Positions 22,884 to 33,397 of a stretch of DNA of 64,000 nt are shown here, in pieces. The position numbers and the translations under genes were made by a program. The DNA is from Gonocerus acuteangulatus (taxonomy: Eukaryota > Arthropoda > Insecta > Hemiptera > Coreidae). The stretch spans positions 153,455,122-153,519,121 of the forward strand of contig OX328123.1 in assembly GCA_946811695.1 (NCBI GenBank), written 5' to 3'. Positions within the stretch are counted from its first letter, which is position 1, and each line of letters starts with the position of its first letter. Below the pieces are notes generated by a model, which worked only from the letters and a program-made list of their open reading frames with translations, made no database searches and had not been told where the DNA came from.

Positions 22884-23981
22884 TATATTTTTAACAATGA
22901 ATTGTTTTTCTTATTTTAATTAATCTGTTTTATTGTCAAATACATTATCCAACTTTAAGAAATTAAAAAATATCAAGGAATAAAAACAAACAAAAAGAAC
23001 CGTTCGAATAAACGAAATCAATTACTTCAAAGTTTAAGCACTTATTTATCCGATTGACATAGCCTAATCAAAAATTGTTTCAGAATCTTTTTTGTAGAAC
23101 ATTTAGTAAGCTTTCGCATGGTAACCCTCCGTTTACCAATATTCCTAACAGTCTTCGAGACATTAGGGAATGTATACGAAGTTCCCAAAACATTTCATGT
23201 CTGTTAATAAAATATTTTATTTTAATCCTTCCTTGGCTCCAAACGTAACCAAAATTTTAACATATTAGTGTTGATGAAATTAAACATGCAGAAAATGTTT
23301 CAACTGAATCCCATAATTTTAAGTATCAAAATCAAAGACAAAAAGAACAGTTCGAATAAGCGAAATCAATCACTTTAAAGTTTTAAGCACTTATTTCTCC
23401 GATTGACATCGCCTAATCAAAACTTTCATTAGAACCTTTTTTGTAGAACATTTAGTAAGCTTTCTAATGCTATTCATTCGTTTCCCAAATTCTCAATCTT
23501 TTTCGAGATATTAAGGAAAGTACACAAAGTTACCAAAACTTTTTTATGTCTGTTAATAAAATATTTTATTCTAACCCTTCCTTAACTCCAAACGCAACCA
23601 AAATTTCAACATATTAGTTTTGATGAAAGTAGAACATGCAGTAAATGTTTCAACTGAATCCCATGTTTCTAAGTACCCAAACCAAAAACGGCATTCAAAA
23701 ATTATTTTTTCAGTTTTCTCGAAAACGGTTAAGGCTATCGCCTTGAAAATGGTTCCATTCGTTTTCCTAGCCCAAGAAGCCTATAAAAAGAGTACTTACA
23801 AGCTTATGAACTCAAAAACGTAAGCGTTACGATTTTTTTGCGCGAATTTCGCCCCAAACGCCATCTTCCAGTGGGCGGATTTTGCTGGTTAACGAACTTG
23901 ACCTTTCAAATTGGACGAAAGATTTTTGAACCAAATTTCAACAAAATCGGACCATCAGGGAAGCCAGAAATGAGCGAACAG

Positions 23982-23985
<4 letters not shown>

Positions 23986-24051
<66 letters not shown>
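23986..24051. repeat. (TA)n microsatellite (with 24621-24672)
   Basis: Two TA tracts, one in each of the duplicated 3' terminal blocks of the B element; the second lies at 24621-24672. Confidence 0.9.
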
Positions 24052-24053
<2 letters not shown>

Positions 24054-24619
24054 AATTTGAACCACCGTTATTTTCGGTCTCTAGGGGTTCTGAAACGCGA
24101 AATTTTCTTGTCGGCACTTCCGGATTGTTTCGTTGTATCAACCTTATAAGCGGGGTTCCTCCCTATGGGAGAGGGAGGAACCGCGCTAAAACGGCATTCA
24201 AAAATTATTTTTTCAGTTTTCTCGAAAACGGTTAAAGCTATCGCCTTGAAAATGGTTCCATTCGTTTTCCTAGCCCAAGAAGCCTATAAAAAGAGTACTT
24301 ACAAGCTCATGAACTAAAAAACGTAAGCGTTACGATTTTTTTGCGCGAATTTCGCCCCAAACGCCATATTCCAGTGGGCGGATTTTGCTGGTTAACGAAC
24401 TTGACCTTTCAAATTGGACGACAGATTTTTGTACAAAATTTCATCAAAATCGGACCATCAGGGAAGCCAGAAATGAGCGAACAGACAAAAGGATGGAGCT
24501 GTAGACTCCGAAAGCTTGCTTTGGGTGAATAAAATAAATCATTTGTGGTGGAGACCTTGGAGTTTGTTGGTTTTCCTATTATGATGCAGTACCACCACCG
24601 TCCAGCCAAATCAATGTCA

Positions 24620-24676
<57 letters not shown>

Positions 24677-25191
24677 AATTTGAACCACCGTTATTTTTGG
24701 TCTCTAGGGGTTCTGAAACGCGAAATTTTCTTGTCGGCACTTCCGGATTGTTTCATTGTATCAACCTTATAAGCGGGGTTCCTCCCTATGGGGGAGGGAC
24801 GAACCGCGCTAAAAAGCTAAAAACAATTAGTGTTGGAGACAGAAATGATTTTTAGTGGTCCAATTAAAATCTTTTCTCACACCAACACTAATTTTTTTCA
24901 GATTCTTCTTTACTTTAACTCCAAGTTTCTCTAATTCTGGGTTAGTCTCCTTTAGCACTGAGCCCTTCAATAATGATTATGATTACGCTCAACTCTGATT
25001 AATGATTACCTATTTTGGAATCATTTTCACACTCTTAAATATTAATAATTTTTAACTACCAATTTTTTTTCAACTGTCAATATTTTTGTCCAACAAAATT
25101 CGGAAAAGAGCGAATCGCTACATTCGCGAGCTCTATAAGCAATATTATTTTTTTATTAAGAGTTTCGCAACTTTTGGCGACTTGCTCTATA

Positions 25192-25366
25192 AGCGTGGGT
25201 TTACACTAGGATAGTTATTGCAGGATATTTATATCAGAGAGAAATTCTGACTAATGTAAACCATGTAGAATTTATATCAAACATAAATTTGACATGGTTT
25301 ACATAAGTCAGAATTTCTCTCTGATATAAATATCCTGCAATAACTATCCTAGTGTAAACCCACCCT
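25192..25366. mobile_element. Near-perfect 175-bp hairpin MITE
   Basis: Arms of about 73 bp are exact or nearly exact inverted complements: GTGGGTTTACACTAGGATAG ... GACTNATGTAAACCATG, with a loop of about 27 bp (TAGAATTTATATCAAACATA onward). Arms end at GTGGGTTT (25195) and AAACCCAC (25363). TAA flanks both sides if the ends are taken at GCGTGGG and CCCACCC, which would be a 3-bp target site. Almost no divergence, so it is young or maintained. Confidence 0.85.
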
Positions 25367-25484
25367 AATCCTATGATGTACCATCATGATATAAGCAATA
25401 TAAATAAATTAATTAATTTTACATTTCGATTGTGTAGGTTTGACCTTGAACTGACTTTGGACCGGATAGGGTTATGAGGACTCC

Positions 25485-25494
25485 GGATTCGGAT

Positions 25495-25496
<2 letters not shown>
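25485..25496. repeat. Left target-site duplication of the I-like LINE
   Basis: GGATTCGGATTC, directly followed by the poly(A) tail of the LINE (as T on this strand). Identical 12 bp at 33491-33502. Confidence 0.85.
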
Positions 25497-25545
<49 letters not shown>

Positions 25546-26399
25546 CCCTTGGTGTTTAAAGACCATTCAACCACTATTGGGTCATTTATGCCTCTTGGCC
25601 GGTCCGTTGGTAGCATCGAAAGCAGAGACAGAGCGCGAGGCCAGCGGGAGGCGGATCCAGCCAAGGTCGAGTAGAGTCCTCCGTGCCAGTTCTACCTTAG
25701 TGGCCCGCATCTGGTGACTGGCTGCCAGGTCTATGATAGAAGGTGTGCTTGCTGGTGCCAGGGCAACCAAACCTTCACAGACCGCATGGGGGGGGGCTCG
25801 TCCTCAACCCTAACCAAGCCCATCGCTCCCGCCGACACACGCGCCCCACCTCCGTTCCGAACGCCACCAACGGTAAAAAAAGTATTTGTAACAAAATTTT
25901 AGTTAGTAAACGTCTTAATAATTTAAATTATATCAATTAATAATGGTTATACATTTTTTAATAGGGACTAATATGTTTTACGTTTGCTGTTAAATAAGAA
26001 TAGATGAAATTTTTGTCGAAATATATTCTAGAGGCCTTATTGCTTATAATAGGTGATATTTGGAAAAGATTTTAATTTACAATGAAGAATCAGCGCTAAA
26101 TTTTGTTTTTTAAATTGGTTTTAGCCAGGAAAGAAAAAATATTAGAAAGATGAACTGAATTATTTCCTAGCAGCTCTCTAAGATGTATCGGGAGACTCAG
26201 TCGAACTCGCTCATCTTCATATGCCCTACATTCCGTCAGGATATGCTTTACAGTGAGGGGCACGCCACAAACCTCGCACTCCGGAGGTTCCCCCCTCTCC
26301 ATGAGATAGCCGTGTGTCAGTCTAGTGTGGCCTATGCGTAGTCTTGAGAGGATTACTGATTCCCTCCTATTATCCCGCTCCGAACTAGCCCACTTACAT
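25546..26399 (-). pseudogene. I-like LINE ORF2 C terminus and 3' UTR
   Basis: On the minus strand from 26399 it reads KWASSERDNRRESVILSRLR, then IGHTRLTHGYLMERGEPPEC and EVCGVPLTVKHILTEC. This is the RLRIGHTRLTH...C-x2-C...LTVxHIL.EC block that follows RNase H in I-like LINEs. It ends at a stop near 26096. About 550 bp of 3' UTR follow, AT-rich then GC-rich, ending AACACCAAGGG and poly(A). C and H spacing suggests a nucleic-acid-binding zinc knuckle. Confidence 0.85.
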
Positions 26400-28688
26400 A
26401 CAAAAAAGAAATCCTGGCAAAATTTTATTTCTAAAATAAACATCAACACTTCTTCTAAAGAAGTGTGGAATGTTGTCCGAAAAATAATGGGTTATAAATC
26501 CTCTTCGATCCCGTCTATAATTAAAACTACAAATAAAGTAATAACTGAACCTCTCGAAATGGCAAATTGTCTTGCTGAGCATTTTCACAATAATTCTTCC
26601 AATTTAAATTATACCCCTGAATTCTTAACATATAAACATACTATTGAAGCCTTACCACTACATATTTCTTATAACTCTCTAAATACCCTTAATATCCCAT
26701 TCACCTTTCATGAATTTTAAATAGCACTGAAATCTAGAAAAGACACTTCTCCAGGACCCGACAACATATGCATTTCAATGTACAAACATTTAAGTCCTAT
26801 CAATAAAACATTCTTACTCAAAATTCTTAATAAAATATTCAAGTCAGGTTTATTTCCAGACTTGTGGAGAAAAGCTGTTATTGTCCCTATTCCAAAAAAA
26901 GATAAACCTTCCCACCATGTAACTAGCTATAGACCTACTTCGCTGACCTGTTCACTTAGTAAATTGCTGGAGAAATTAGTTATGAACCGCTTAGAATGGT
27001 ATCTTGAAAAAGAAGGTATAATAGATGAATGGGAGAGTGGATTCCGGAAGGGTCGTAGTACGCGGGACAATCTCGTAGCCATCGAAACTGCTGTGATAAA
27101 GGCGTTCCGCGAAAAAAGAAAGTATTAGCAGTTTTTAATGATATCGAGTGCGCATTTGATAGAGTATGGAGAAGATCGGTTTTAAATACTTTGAATGAAT
27201 GTGGTATAAACGGAAATATGTTGAAGTTTTTCGAAAACTTCCTCAATTCAAGGACTTTTCAGGTTAGGATTGGCTCAATAATGATGAGTATAGTCAGGAA
27301 AATGGTGTGATACAGGGAGGCGTCTCCAGTGCAAAATTATTTTTGTTAGCCATGCATGGCTTAAGAAGAGAAATTTCTAGGGAGATACAAATTATGTTAT
27401 TTGCTGATGACTTAATAATTTATTCTGTAGGTGAAAATATAGATTATCTATATGAATGTATGCAGGAGGCTCTAAACAAAATCAATCTGTGGATGAAAAA
27501 TCATGGGTTCAAAATATCTGCTCAAAAATCTAAAAGTATTCTTTTTAATAAACGAACACCGAACACTATAAGATACCTCAACTTGGATGGAATAGATTTA
27601 GAAACAGCTGACACCATAAAATATTTAGGTTTAACTATAGATAAACATCTCACTTGGTTGCCTCAAATTAAAAGCCTCAAAAATAATTGTAATAGATCCC
27701 TAAACCTGCTTAGATTACTGAGTAACACTCACTGGGGAGGTGATCGAACAAGTATGTTGATGCTATACCGGTCACTAATCAGATCTAAGCTGGATTATGG
27801 ATGTATGGCGTATGGGTCAGCGAGCCCTCGTATTCTTCAAATGCTTGATCCCGTACACCATTCTGGCATAAGAATAGCCACGGGGGCCTTTCGCTCCAGT
27901 CCAGCCCCAAGTCTGCAAGTAGATGCCGGAGAATTGCCCCTCAAGTACAGGAGAGAAATTCTAACTACAAAATATTATCTACCTGTCAAATCTCAACCTC
28001 ATCATCCTATTAATAACATCTTTTTGGAAACTAACTGGGAGAACTATTTCATTGCCTATAAAACACCCTTCCCCGCTAGAGCTGAATTGTTTTTAACAAA
28101 ATTAAATTTAAACTATGAAAACATTTTAACCTCTTCACCACTTCAAATTCCACCTTGGACTCTCATACCACCGCTTGTCAATCTAACATTAACTAAACAT
28201 ATAAAAAAAGAAACTCCGCCATATTTGTACTCTGCAGAGTTAAATAAAATTAAAGCAAGTATGCCTCCTTCCACGTACATATACACAGATGGGTCGAAAA
28301 GTGCTAATGGTGTGGGAGCTGCCGCCCTCTGCGAAGGACGACAATACTTGTTTTCTCTCTCACCTCATTGTTCCAGTTATTCCGCCGAACTATTAGCAAT
28401 TAAAAAAGCATTAAATATTATTCTACCTAGCCATTCTAATGTCGTTATTTGTACAGATTCATTATCATCTATAATTAGTTTACAGAATATTTACACCCAT
28501 GATAGTATGGTTTCTGACATTCTATACAGTATTAATGAATTAAATAAAAATATGTTCAAAATTAATTTCGTCTGGATCCCTGGTCATTGTGATATTAAAG
28601 AAAATTCAATGGTTGATGAGCTAGCAAAAAACGCTTCTATAAGCGGTTTTAAATTCTCAGGTATCCCACTCAGAGACATTAATTCTAT

Positions 28689-28690
<2 letters not shown>
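26400..28690 (+). pseudogene. I-like LINE reverse transcriptase and RNase H (inverted part)
   Basis: The reading starts KKSWQNFISKININTSSKEV. An in-frame TAA falls at 26718-26720, then SRKDTSPGPDNI and the fingers block SYRPTSLTCSLSKLLEKLV. A frameshift follows near 27125. RT block A reads FNDIECAFDRVW, block B NGVIQGGVSS after a second frameshift near 27290, and block C LFADDLIIY. RNase H follows: YIYTDGSKSANGVGAAAL, SYSAELLAIKKAL, ICTDSLSSIISL and WIPGHCDIKENSMVDELAK. It breaks at NSIV where the Jockey tail begins. One stop and two frameshifts make it inactive. The start is 5' truncated by the inversion junction, so no endonuclease is left. Confidence 0.92.
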
Positions 28691-28734
<44 letters not shown>

Positions 28735-28883
28735 CATGTTTATTTAAAATCTGTACAATTATGAGTACAATAATTAATTGTGCTGGCCTAAGTATACATG
28801 TCAATGAACAGTATATGGAAGGAGCCAAACATTATCGGCACTTCCTAATATATCTAAACAATTTGTGCTGTTTTTAACTGCTG

Positions 28884-31572
28884 TTACGGTAGCTGGTCAC
28901 GGGGCCAAAGTCTCTGAAGCCTCCTGGGAAGGTCTTTAGGGTGGGTCTGAGTGGAAAGGGATTGACCTCTAGGATTTGGGTGGGATGACAATTTGGAATG
29001 AAACGTTAAGAATCGGGATTTGGAGAGGTCGTTTACGAAGGGAATGTTGAGGTCATTGTGTAGGGTTTTGTTAGAGACATAAAAGGGAGCGTTGACTATT
29101 CTACGAAGAACTTTGGATTGGAATGCTTGTATTCGTTGTATGTTCGAGTGTTTTGCTGTTCCCCATAATTCAAGTCCGTAAGTCCAGATAGGTCTGATTA
29201 TAGTTTTGTATATAGTGAGTTTGTTTTGTGTCGTAAGCTTTGACGTAGGGCCAAGTAGTCGTCGTAAGAGCCCATATCTCCTGTTTAGCTCTTGTCTTTT
29301 CAGTCGTGTGTGTGGGTTCCATGTGAGTCTGCTGTCTAGTAGGAGTCCCAGGTAACGTACCTCATTCGATTCTGGGAGTTGACTGCTGCAAATGAATACA
29401 GGAGGGCAGGCGCTCCTATTAAGAGTGAATGTAACATGAAAGCACTTTTCTGGGTTCACTTTAATTTTCCACAAGTTGCACCATTTCTCGACAGACTCAA
29501 GGTGCTCCTGTAATTGCTGGGACGCTGTAGAGGGATCGGGGGAAGAGGAAAAGATGGCTGTATCATCGGCGTAGGTTGTTATGTGTGTAGACGGGTGGAT
29601 AGGGATGTCTGCCGTGTACAGGAGGTAAAGGACAGGGCCTAGGATGCTGCCTTGTGGGACGCCTGAGGATATGGGTCGAGAGGAGGACAAGGTAGTACCA
29701 GACCTTGCTTGAAAGGAACGATTCGAGAGGTAGGATTGAAGGATGAGGTAGTATGTGTGAGGTAAAATACGCTTTACTTTGTATAACAGCCCCGGGTGCC
29801 AAACCCGATCGAACGCTTGGGCGACGTCGAGGAAGGCACTCGTGCAGTAGTTTTTACATTCAAGCGCGTAGGATATTGTGTCAACAACGCTAAAGCATTG
29901 TTGAATAGTGGAGTGCTGGGAGCGGAAACCGAATTGGTGGTCAGGAATGGAATTGGAGGAAGTAACGATGGGAAGGATTCTCTTCAGTAAAAGTTTTTCA
30001 AAAATTTTGGACATGATTGGGAGTAGGCTTATAGGGCGGTAGGAGGATGGTGTATTTAGAGGTTTTTGGGGTTTTGGGATAAGATTTATTATTGAGTGTT
30101 TCCATGGTTTGGGGAAGTGAGTAGTTCTTAAGATTGAATTGAAGATGTAGGTAAGGAAGATTATGGCTTTCTGGGGTAGGTTTTTTAGGATGAGGGATGT
30201 AATAAGGTCATACCCAGGAGATTTCCTTGGGAGATGCTTAATGATGTATTTTACATCAGCAGGATGAAAAGCTTTTGGAGGAGGGGAGAGGGGAAGAGGG
30301 TGGTCAAGGTAATCGTGAACCAGCTGGTCGTGGATAGAATTTGTATTTGGGTGCGGGGAAAAAATGGATTCGAGATGTACGGCATTAACTTCGGCCTTAT
30401 CTTCATCGCTCCTTGCCCAGCTGCCATCACTGCGTTGGAGAGGATGAGGAACGGTATGGAATTTTAGGATTTTACGGGTAGCAGTCCAGAGGGAATTATC
30501 TTGTGTGGGTAGGGTTTGAAGATAATCATTGAAGGATTTTGCTCGATGTTCGGAAAGGGCCTGTTTTAAAATTCGACAGTGTCTGTTGAAGGAGGTACGG
30601 TGAGAGGGATAGCGGGTTCTCTGCCAGAGAGCTCTTGCTCGGCGCTTGGCGGTAAGGAGGTTCTGGATGTGGTCTGGAAGCTGAGGTTTGGGATTGAAAT
30701 GAATGTTTGTTCTTGGTCTACATGATTTTGAGACACTGTCCTGTATGGCCTTTGTAAACGCAAGAACAGCAGTGTCGACATCTGATGGGGTTTTGAGGGG
30801 GACAGTGAGGTCAATGGAAGTGGAGAGGTTTTCTTGAAATAATTCCCAGTTGATAGGACCTTGGATGAGGCTAGGATACTGGGCACGAGGTTGAGGAACG
30901 GTATCTAGCTTAAGGAGAATGGCTGAGTGATCGGAGGATAGATCAAGCAGTGACTGCACTGAGTAGGATATTCTTCCTAGGCAAGAAGCGATGAAAGAAA
31001 TCGACCAAGTCTGGAGTTCGAGAGGGATCTGTTGGCCAGTAGGTGGGAGAGTTTGTGGAAATGGATTGGTAGTTTTGGGATTGAAGGATGTCGTATAGGA
31101 TTCTGCCACGGGAGTTTGTGAGACGGCTTCCCCATCTGGGATGTTTTGCGTTGAAATCAGCCCCTATGAGGAAGCGAGGACCAAAGGATTTGAATAGTGA
31201 AAGGAATTCAGGATGGTGGATGGTACTATTAGGGGAAAAATATGCAGCCGATATTATGAAATTTTGGGAGGAAAGGGAAAGGGATATTGAACTTACCTGA
31301 ATATTGTCTGTCGAGATTGTAGAGTGTAGAAAGTGAGCCAGTGAGTTTTTCACAAGTACAGCTGCTCCGTTGTGGGCTACAGTTGGGTGATCGGCCCTGT
31401 AAGTTGCGTATCCTGGGACTGAAAAATGGTGTTTGTTGAGTAAGTGGGTTTCCGTTATCAGTGCAATGTCGATGTCCTTTTCTGTGAGTAGAAGTTCCAG
31501 TTCAAGTCGTCGTGTTGTAAGTCCGTTTGCATTCCATAGAAGTATGGTAAGAGGAGCAGTGGGTGGGATCAT
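28884..31572 (-). pseudogene. Jockey ORF2: AP endonuclease and reverse transcriptase, one frameshift
   Basis: The endonuclease starts at ATG 31572 (MIPPTAPLTILLWNANGL). Visible motifs are ITETHL, FLIGADFNAKHPRWGS and, after the frame change, SDHSAILL, which carry the metal and phosphate ligands of AP-type endonucleases. A one-base change in a TTTCTTTCATCG stretch near 31010 shifts the frame, from TPDLVDFF into IASCLGRISYSVQS. The reverse transcriptase follows: SYRPISLLPIMSKIFEKLL, FRSQHSTIQQ, AFLDVAQAFDRVWH, PQGSILGPVLYLLY and the catalytic TTYADDTAIF. It ends LWPRDQLP. There is no RNase H. The frame is otherwise open, so this copy is young. Sequencing error could also explain the shift. Confidence 0.9.
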
Positions 31573-32915
31573 TTAAGTAGTTTGGGGAGAAGGTCAGTTA
31601 TAAGGGAAGTCATAAGGGAAATAAGTGGGGTTAACATTGTTTCTAGTTTATTGAGGAACGCGGACATGATGGTAAAGGGGTCTTGAGATTTTGGAGAATC
31701 AGGTATCTTGGGAGTTAGTTCAACCTGTTTAGGGAAATCATTTGTCTGGGAGGTCGAGGGTTGAGTAGAAGTGGGATTTTTTGGGGAAGGTGTGGTTAGT
31801 GGTTTTACATTGGAAAGGGTTGGGGAGGATTTATTCAGTGAATGTTTCAAGGATGAGGAGAGGAGAGAGGCATAGGAAACATTTGGCCGATGGAGTGGAG
31901 ACAGCGTAGACTTCGATGGTTGATGCTGTAGTGGAGGGCGATGACCTGAAGCATCTCTCCGGGTAGTCTCTGTGGTTGACATCTGGTATTGGTTGGTCGC
32001 TCTAGTTCTTGAGCGCTCTCTGTGTGACTTCAGTGCGCGGAGCGTTCTGTACACCTGACATCCTCTGTAGTTGGCAGGGTGATTTTCGCCGCAGTTCGCA
32101 CAGGATGCCGGGAGTTCTATTGATTTAGTGCAGTCCTTCGAATTATGTGTTTCACCGCATTTCACACATTTAGGCGCATGGTTGCAGTAGCCTTGCGTGT
32201 GGTTGTATTCTTGGCATTTGTAACACTGCGTCAGTCCTTTCCGGCGACGGGGCTCTTCAACTTTGATCTTCGTGTACAGCAAAAATTCCTCTTTGAATAT
32301 TTCGCGGCTTTTTTCAGTTTTTTCAAGATCGACGAAGAAAAGGGGAAGCTGAGCTTTTGTTATGGGGTGTAGCACATTGCTGATTCTCTTCACGCTGTAT
32401 CCGAGTTCTATAAGCTCCTTCTTAATGTCTTCTGTTGGTGTTGAGTAGTGGAGGTTTCGAATGACGACTCGGTATGATTTCTCCTCTGGCAACTGATAAC
32501 AATGAAAATCAGCTTCAACAGACCTCAAGTATTTAATAATTTTTCTATATGCATCGCTGTTTTCTGAGCTGATGACGATATCATTAAAACGAGCGCGGCA
32601 TTTAAAATCTTGACCAGCGACGTTATGTAATTTTATGGCGAGTGCTTTGAAATCTTTTATTTTTCTTAAATAAATATTAGGGGGTTTATTGTCTGCTGAA
32701 CGTATTTCCGGACGGCTGTTTATAGGTACAGGCAAAGGATTAGCATGTTCTTTGCTAATTGTTGATTCCCTTAAGTGTTTTGCTTTCGGCGATAATGTTG
32801 TTGATGTTTTCTTCCTGAGTCTTTTTCGTCTGACTTGGGTGTTTTCGTGGCTTTCCTGTGCTGAAGTAGACTCAATAAATGTTAGTTGGTCACTAGACTC
32901 CATATTTGACATCAC
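31569..32915 (-). CDS. Jockey ORF1, nucleocapsid-like RNA-binding protein (448 aa)
   Basis: An intact frame from ATG at 32915. A basic N-terminal third (VRRKRLRKKTS) leads to an RRM-like middle (about 125-200: YRVVIRNLHYSTPTEDIKKE). Three zinc knuckles follow at about 230-290: CYKCQEYNHTQGYC, CVKCGETHNSKDC and CANCGENHPANYRGC. The first has the C-x2-C-x4-H-x4-C spacing and the other two are variants typical of Jockey ORF1. The C terminus is Ser/Pro/Thr-rich and ends in a hydrophobic stretch (LIDLLP-like). In related LINEs ORF1 packages the RNA into ribonucleoprotein particles. Its stop TGA overlaps the ORF2 ATG (ATGA). Confidence 0.93.
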   Translation of the reverse strand: MMSNMESSDQLTFIESTSAQESHENTQVRRKRLRKKTSTTLSPKAKHLRESTISKEHANPLPVPINSRPEIRSADNKPPNIYLRKIKDFKALAIKLHNVAGQDFKCRARFNDIVISSENSDAYRKIIKYLRSVEADFHCYQLPEEKSYRVVIRNLHYSTPTEDIKKELIELGYSVKRISNVLHPITKAQLPLFFVDLEKTEKSREIFKEEFLLYTKIKVEEPRRRKGLTQCYKCQEYNHTQGYCNHAPKCVKCGETHNSKDCTKSIELPASCANCGENHPANYRGCQVYRTLRALKSHRERSRTRATNQYQMSTTETTRRDASGHRPPLQHQPSKSTLSPLHRPNVSYASLLSSSLKHSLNKSSPTLSNVKPLTTPSPKNPTSTQPSTSQTNDFPKQVELTPKIPDSPKSQDPFTIMSAFLNKLETMLTPLISLMTSLITDLLPKLLK

Positions 32916-32975
32916 TTGGCATAAAAAAAGTATGTAGAAAAATAAGGAAAAATAAAAGGCTAAAAAAAAATATAT

Positions 32976-33047
32976 GCCGAGAGCGGGATCGAACTCGGAA
33001 TATTTCGAACGAGAGTCGAGTGCTCTAACTCAGAGCCAAGCTGGCTG
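32976..33047 (-). ncRNA. tRNA-like block in the Jockey 5' leader
   Basis: On the minus strand: TTGGCTCTGAGTTAGAGCAC (A-box-like, with a GCTC/GAGC D-arm), a TCGA-CTCTCGT-TCGA anticodon-like arm, then GAGTTCGATCC (B-box-like) and CTCTCGGCA. The acceptor and T stems pair poorly, so it is not a working tRNA. It lies 60-130 nt upstream of the ORF1 start, inside the element. Confidence 0.5.
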
Positions 33048-33385
33048 GCTGGTAAACTAGGAGAGAGAGAAGTCCTTAGCGGGAAAAGTATCTCCTGAGC
33101 TGCAGGGGCACTCTGGACCCTAGCTATAGCTGCGAGTCACCACAGGCAAGTCCCCCACCACTAGAATTGCTAGTAGCGAGGGCTGGATTTAGCTGAATAA
33201 TACAATGTTCACTCACAATTTCCAGACAAATGGTGACACACTGGTGAGAAATATTTCACACACGTATGCACTACATGAATGTACGGCACTGTGCCAATTT
33301 TCGTGTGAAAATATGGCCACTAAACACTGTTTTTTAGAAGTTAAAGGTGGAGCTATTATTAACGCTGTGTCTCACACGGATGCTT

Positions 33386-33397
33386 GACACGGACTGA
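33386..33397 (-). promoter_or_regulatory. Inr-like start of the Jockey element
   Basis: The first bases of the element are TCAGTCCGTG. TCAGTC fits the arthropod initiator TCAKTY with the A as +1. An AGACA (DPE-like) lies at +24 to +28, about four bases nearer than the canonical site. Jockey-type LINEs are known to use internal promoters beginning at +1. Confidence 0.45.

Larger units (their letters stand above)
19154..24824 (+). mobile_element. Helentron-like family B element, tandem dimer (5.7 kb)
   Basis: The 5' end (G)TCCGACTCGCAGGAACTGC occurs at 19153 and again at 21096. A 3' end, GGAGGAACCGCGCTAA preceded by a hairpin, occurs at about 24191 and 24824. So the element holds two 5' starts and two 3' ends, as tandem or rolling-circle products would. 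Unit 2 has about 650 bp (22158-22822) absent from unit 1. ~355-bp subrepeats (AGAACNGTTCGAATAA, ACTTATTTCTCCGATTGACAT) occur at 20400, 20760, 22985 and 23340. Terminal blocks contain (TA)n tracts and the CAAATTTCATCAAAATCGGAC motif common in arthropod repeats. No Rep/helicase is present. The flanking 19-bp direct repeat is unusual for Helitrons. Confidence 0.65.
19020..25010. mobile_element. Foldback MITE split by the family B element
   Basis: Left arm 19045-19153 (GGGCGTAATCATAATTGAAG, GGGCTCAGTGCCC, GGAGTTAAAGTTAAGAA) and right arm 24897-25005, its inverted complement, plus a central 24836-24896 segment flanked by AGTGTTGG/CCAACACT. Joining across the B insertion gives one ~330-bp palindromic element. 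The 19 bp AAAAGCTAAAAACAATTAG occurs at both junctions (19135-19153 and 24822-24840). Confidence 0.7.
28691..33397 (-). mobile_element. Full-length Jockey-clade LINE (4.7 kb) with 11-bp target duplication
   Basis: Flanked by TAATTCTATAG at 28680-28690 and 33398-33408. On the minus strand: a ~480-nt 5' leader, ORF1 (32915-31569), ORF2 (31572-28884), a short 3' UTR and poly(A) (28691-28728 as T). ORF2 has endonuclease and reverse transcriptase but no RNase H, as in Jockey. The 5' boundary fixed by the duplication shows the copy is not truncated. One frameshift in ORF2 (about 31005-31015) is the only visible lesion. A related truncated copy is at 41509-42640. Confidence 0.9.

Noticed and set aside
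28691..28730. Poly-Phe C terminus after the RNase H frame
   Set aside because: It is the poly(A) tail of the inserted Jockey read in antisense.
31088..31300. Plus-strand frames across the Jockey
   Set aside because: All are antisense to ORF1 or ORF2, which show clear motifs on the minus strand.
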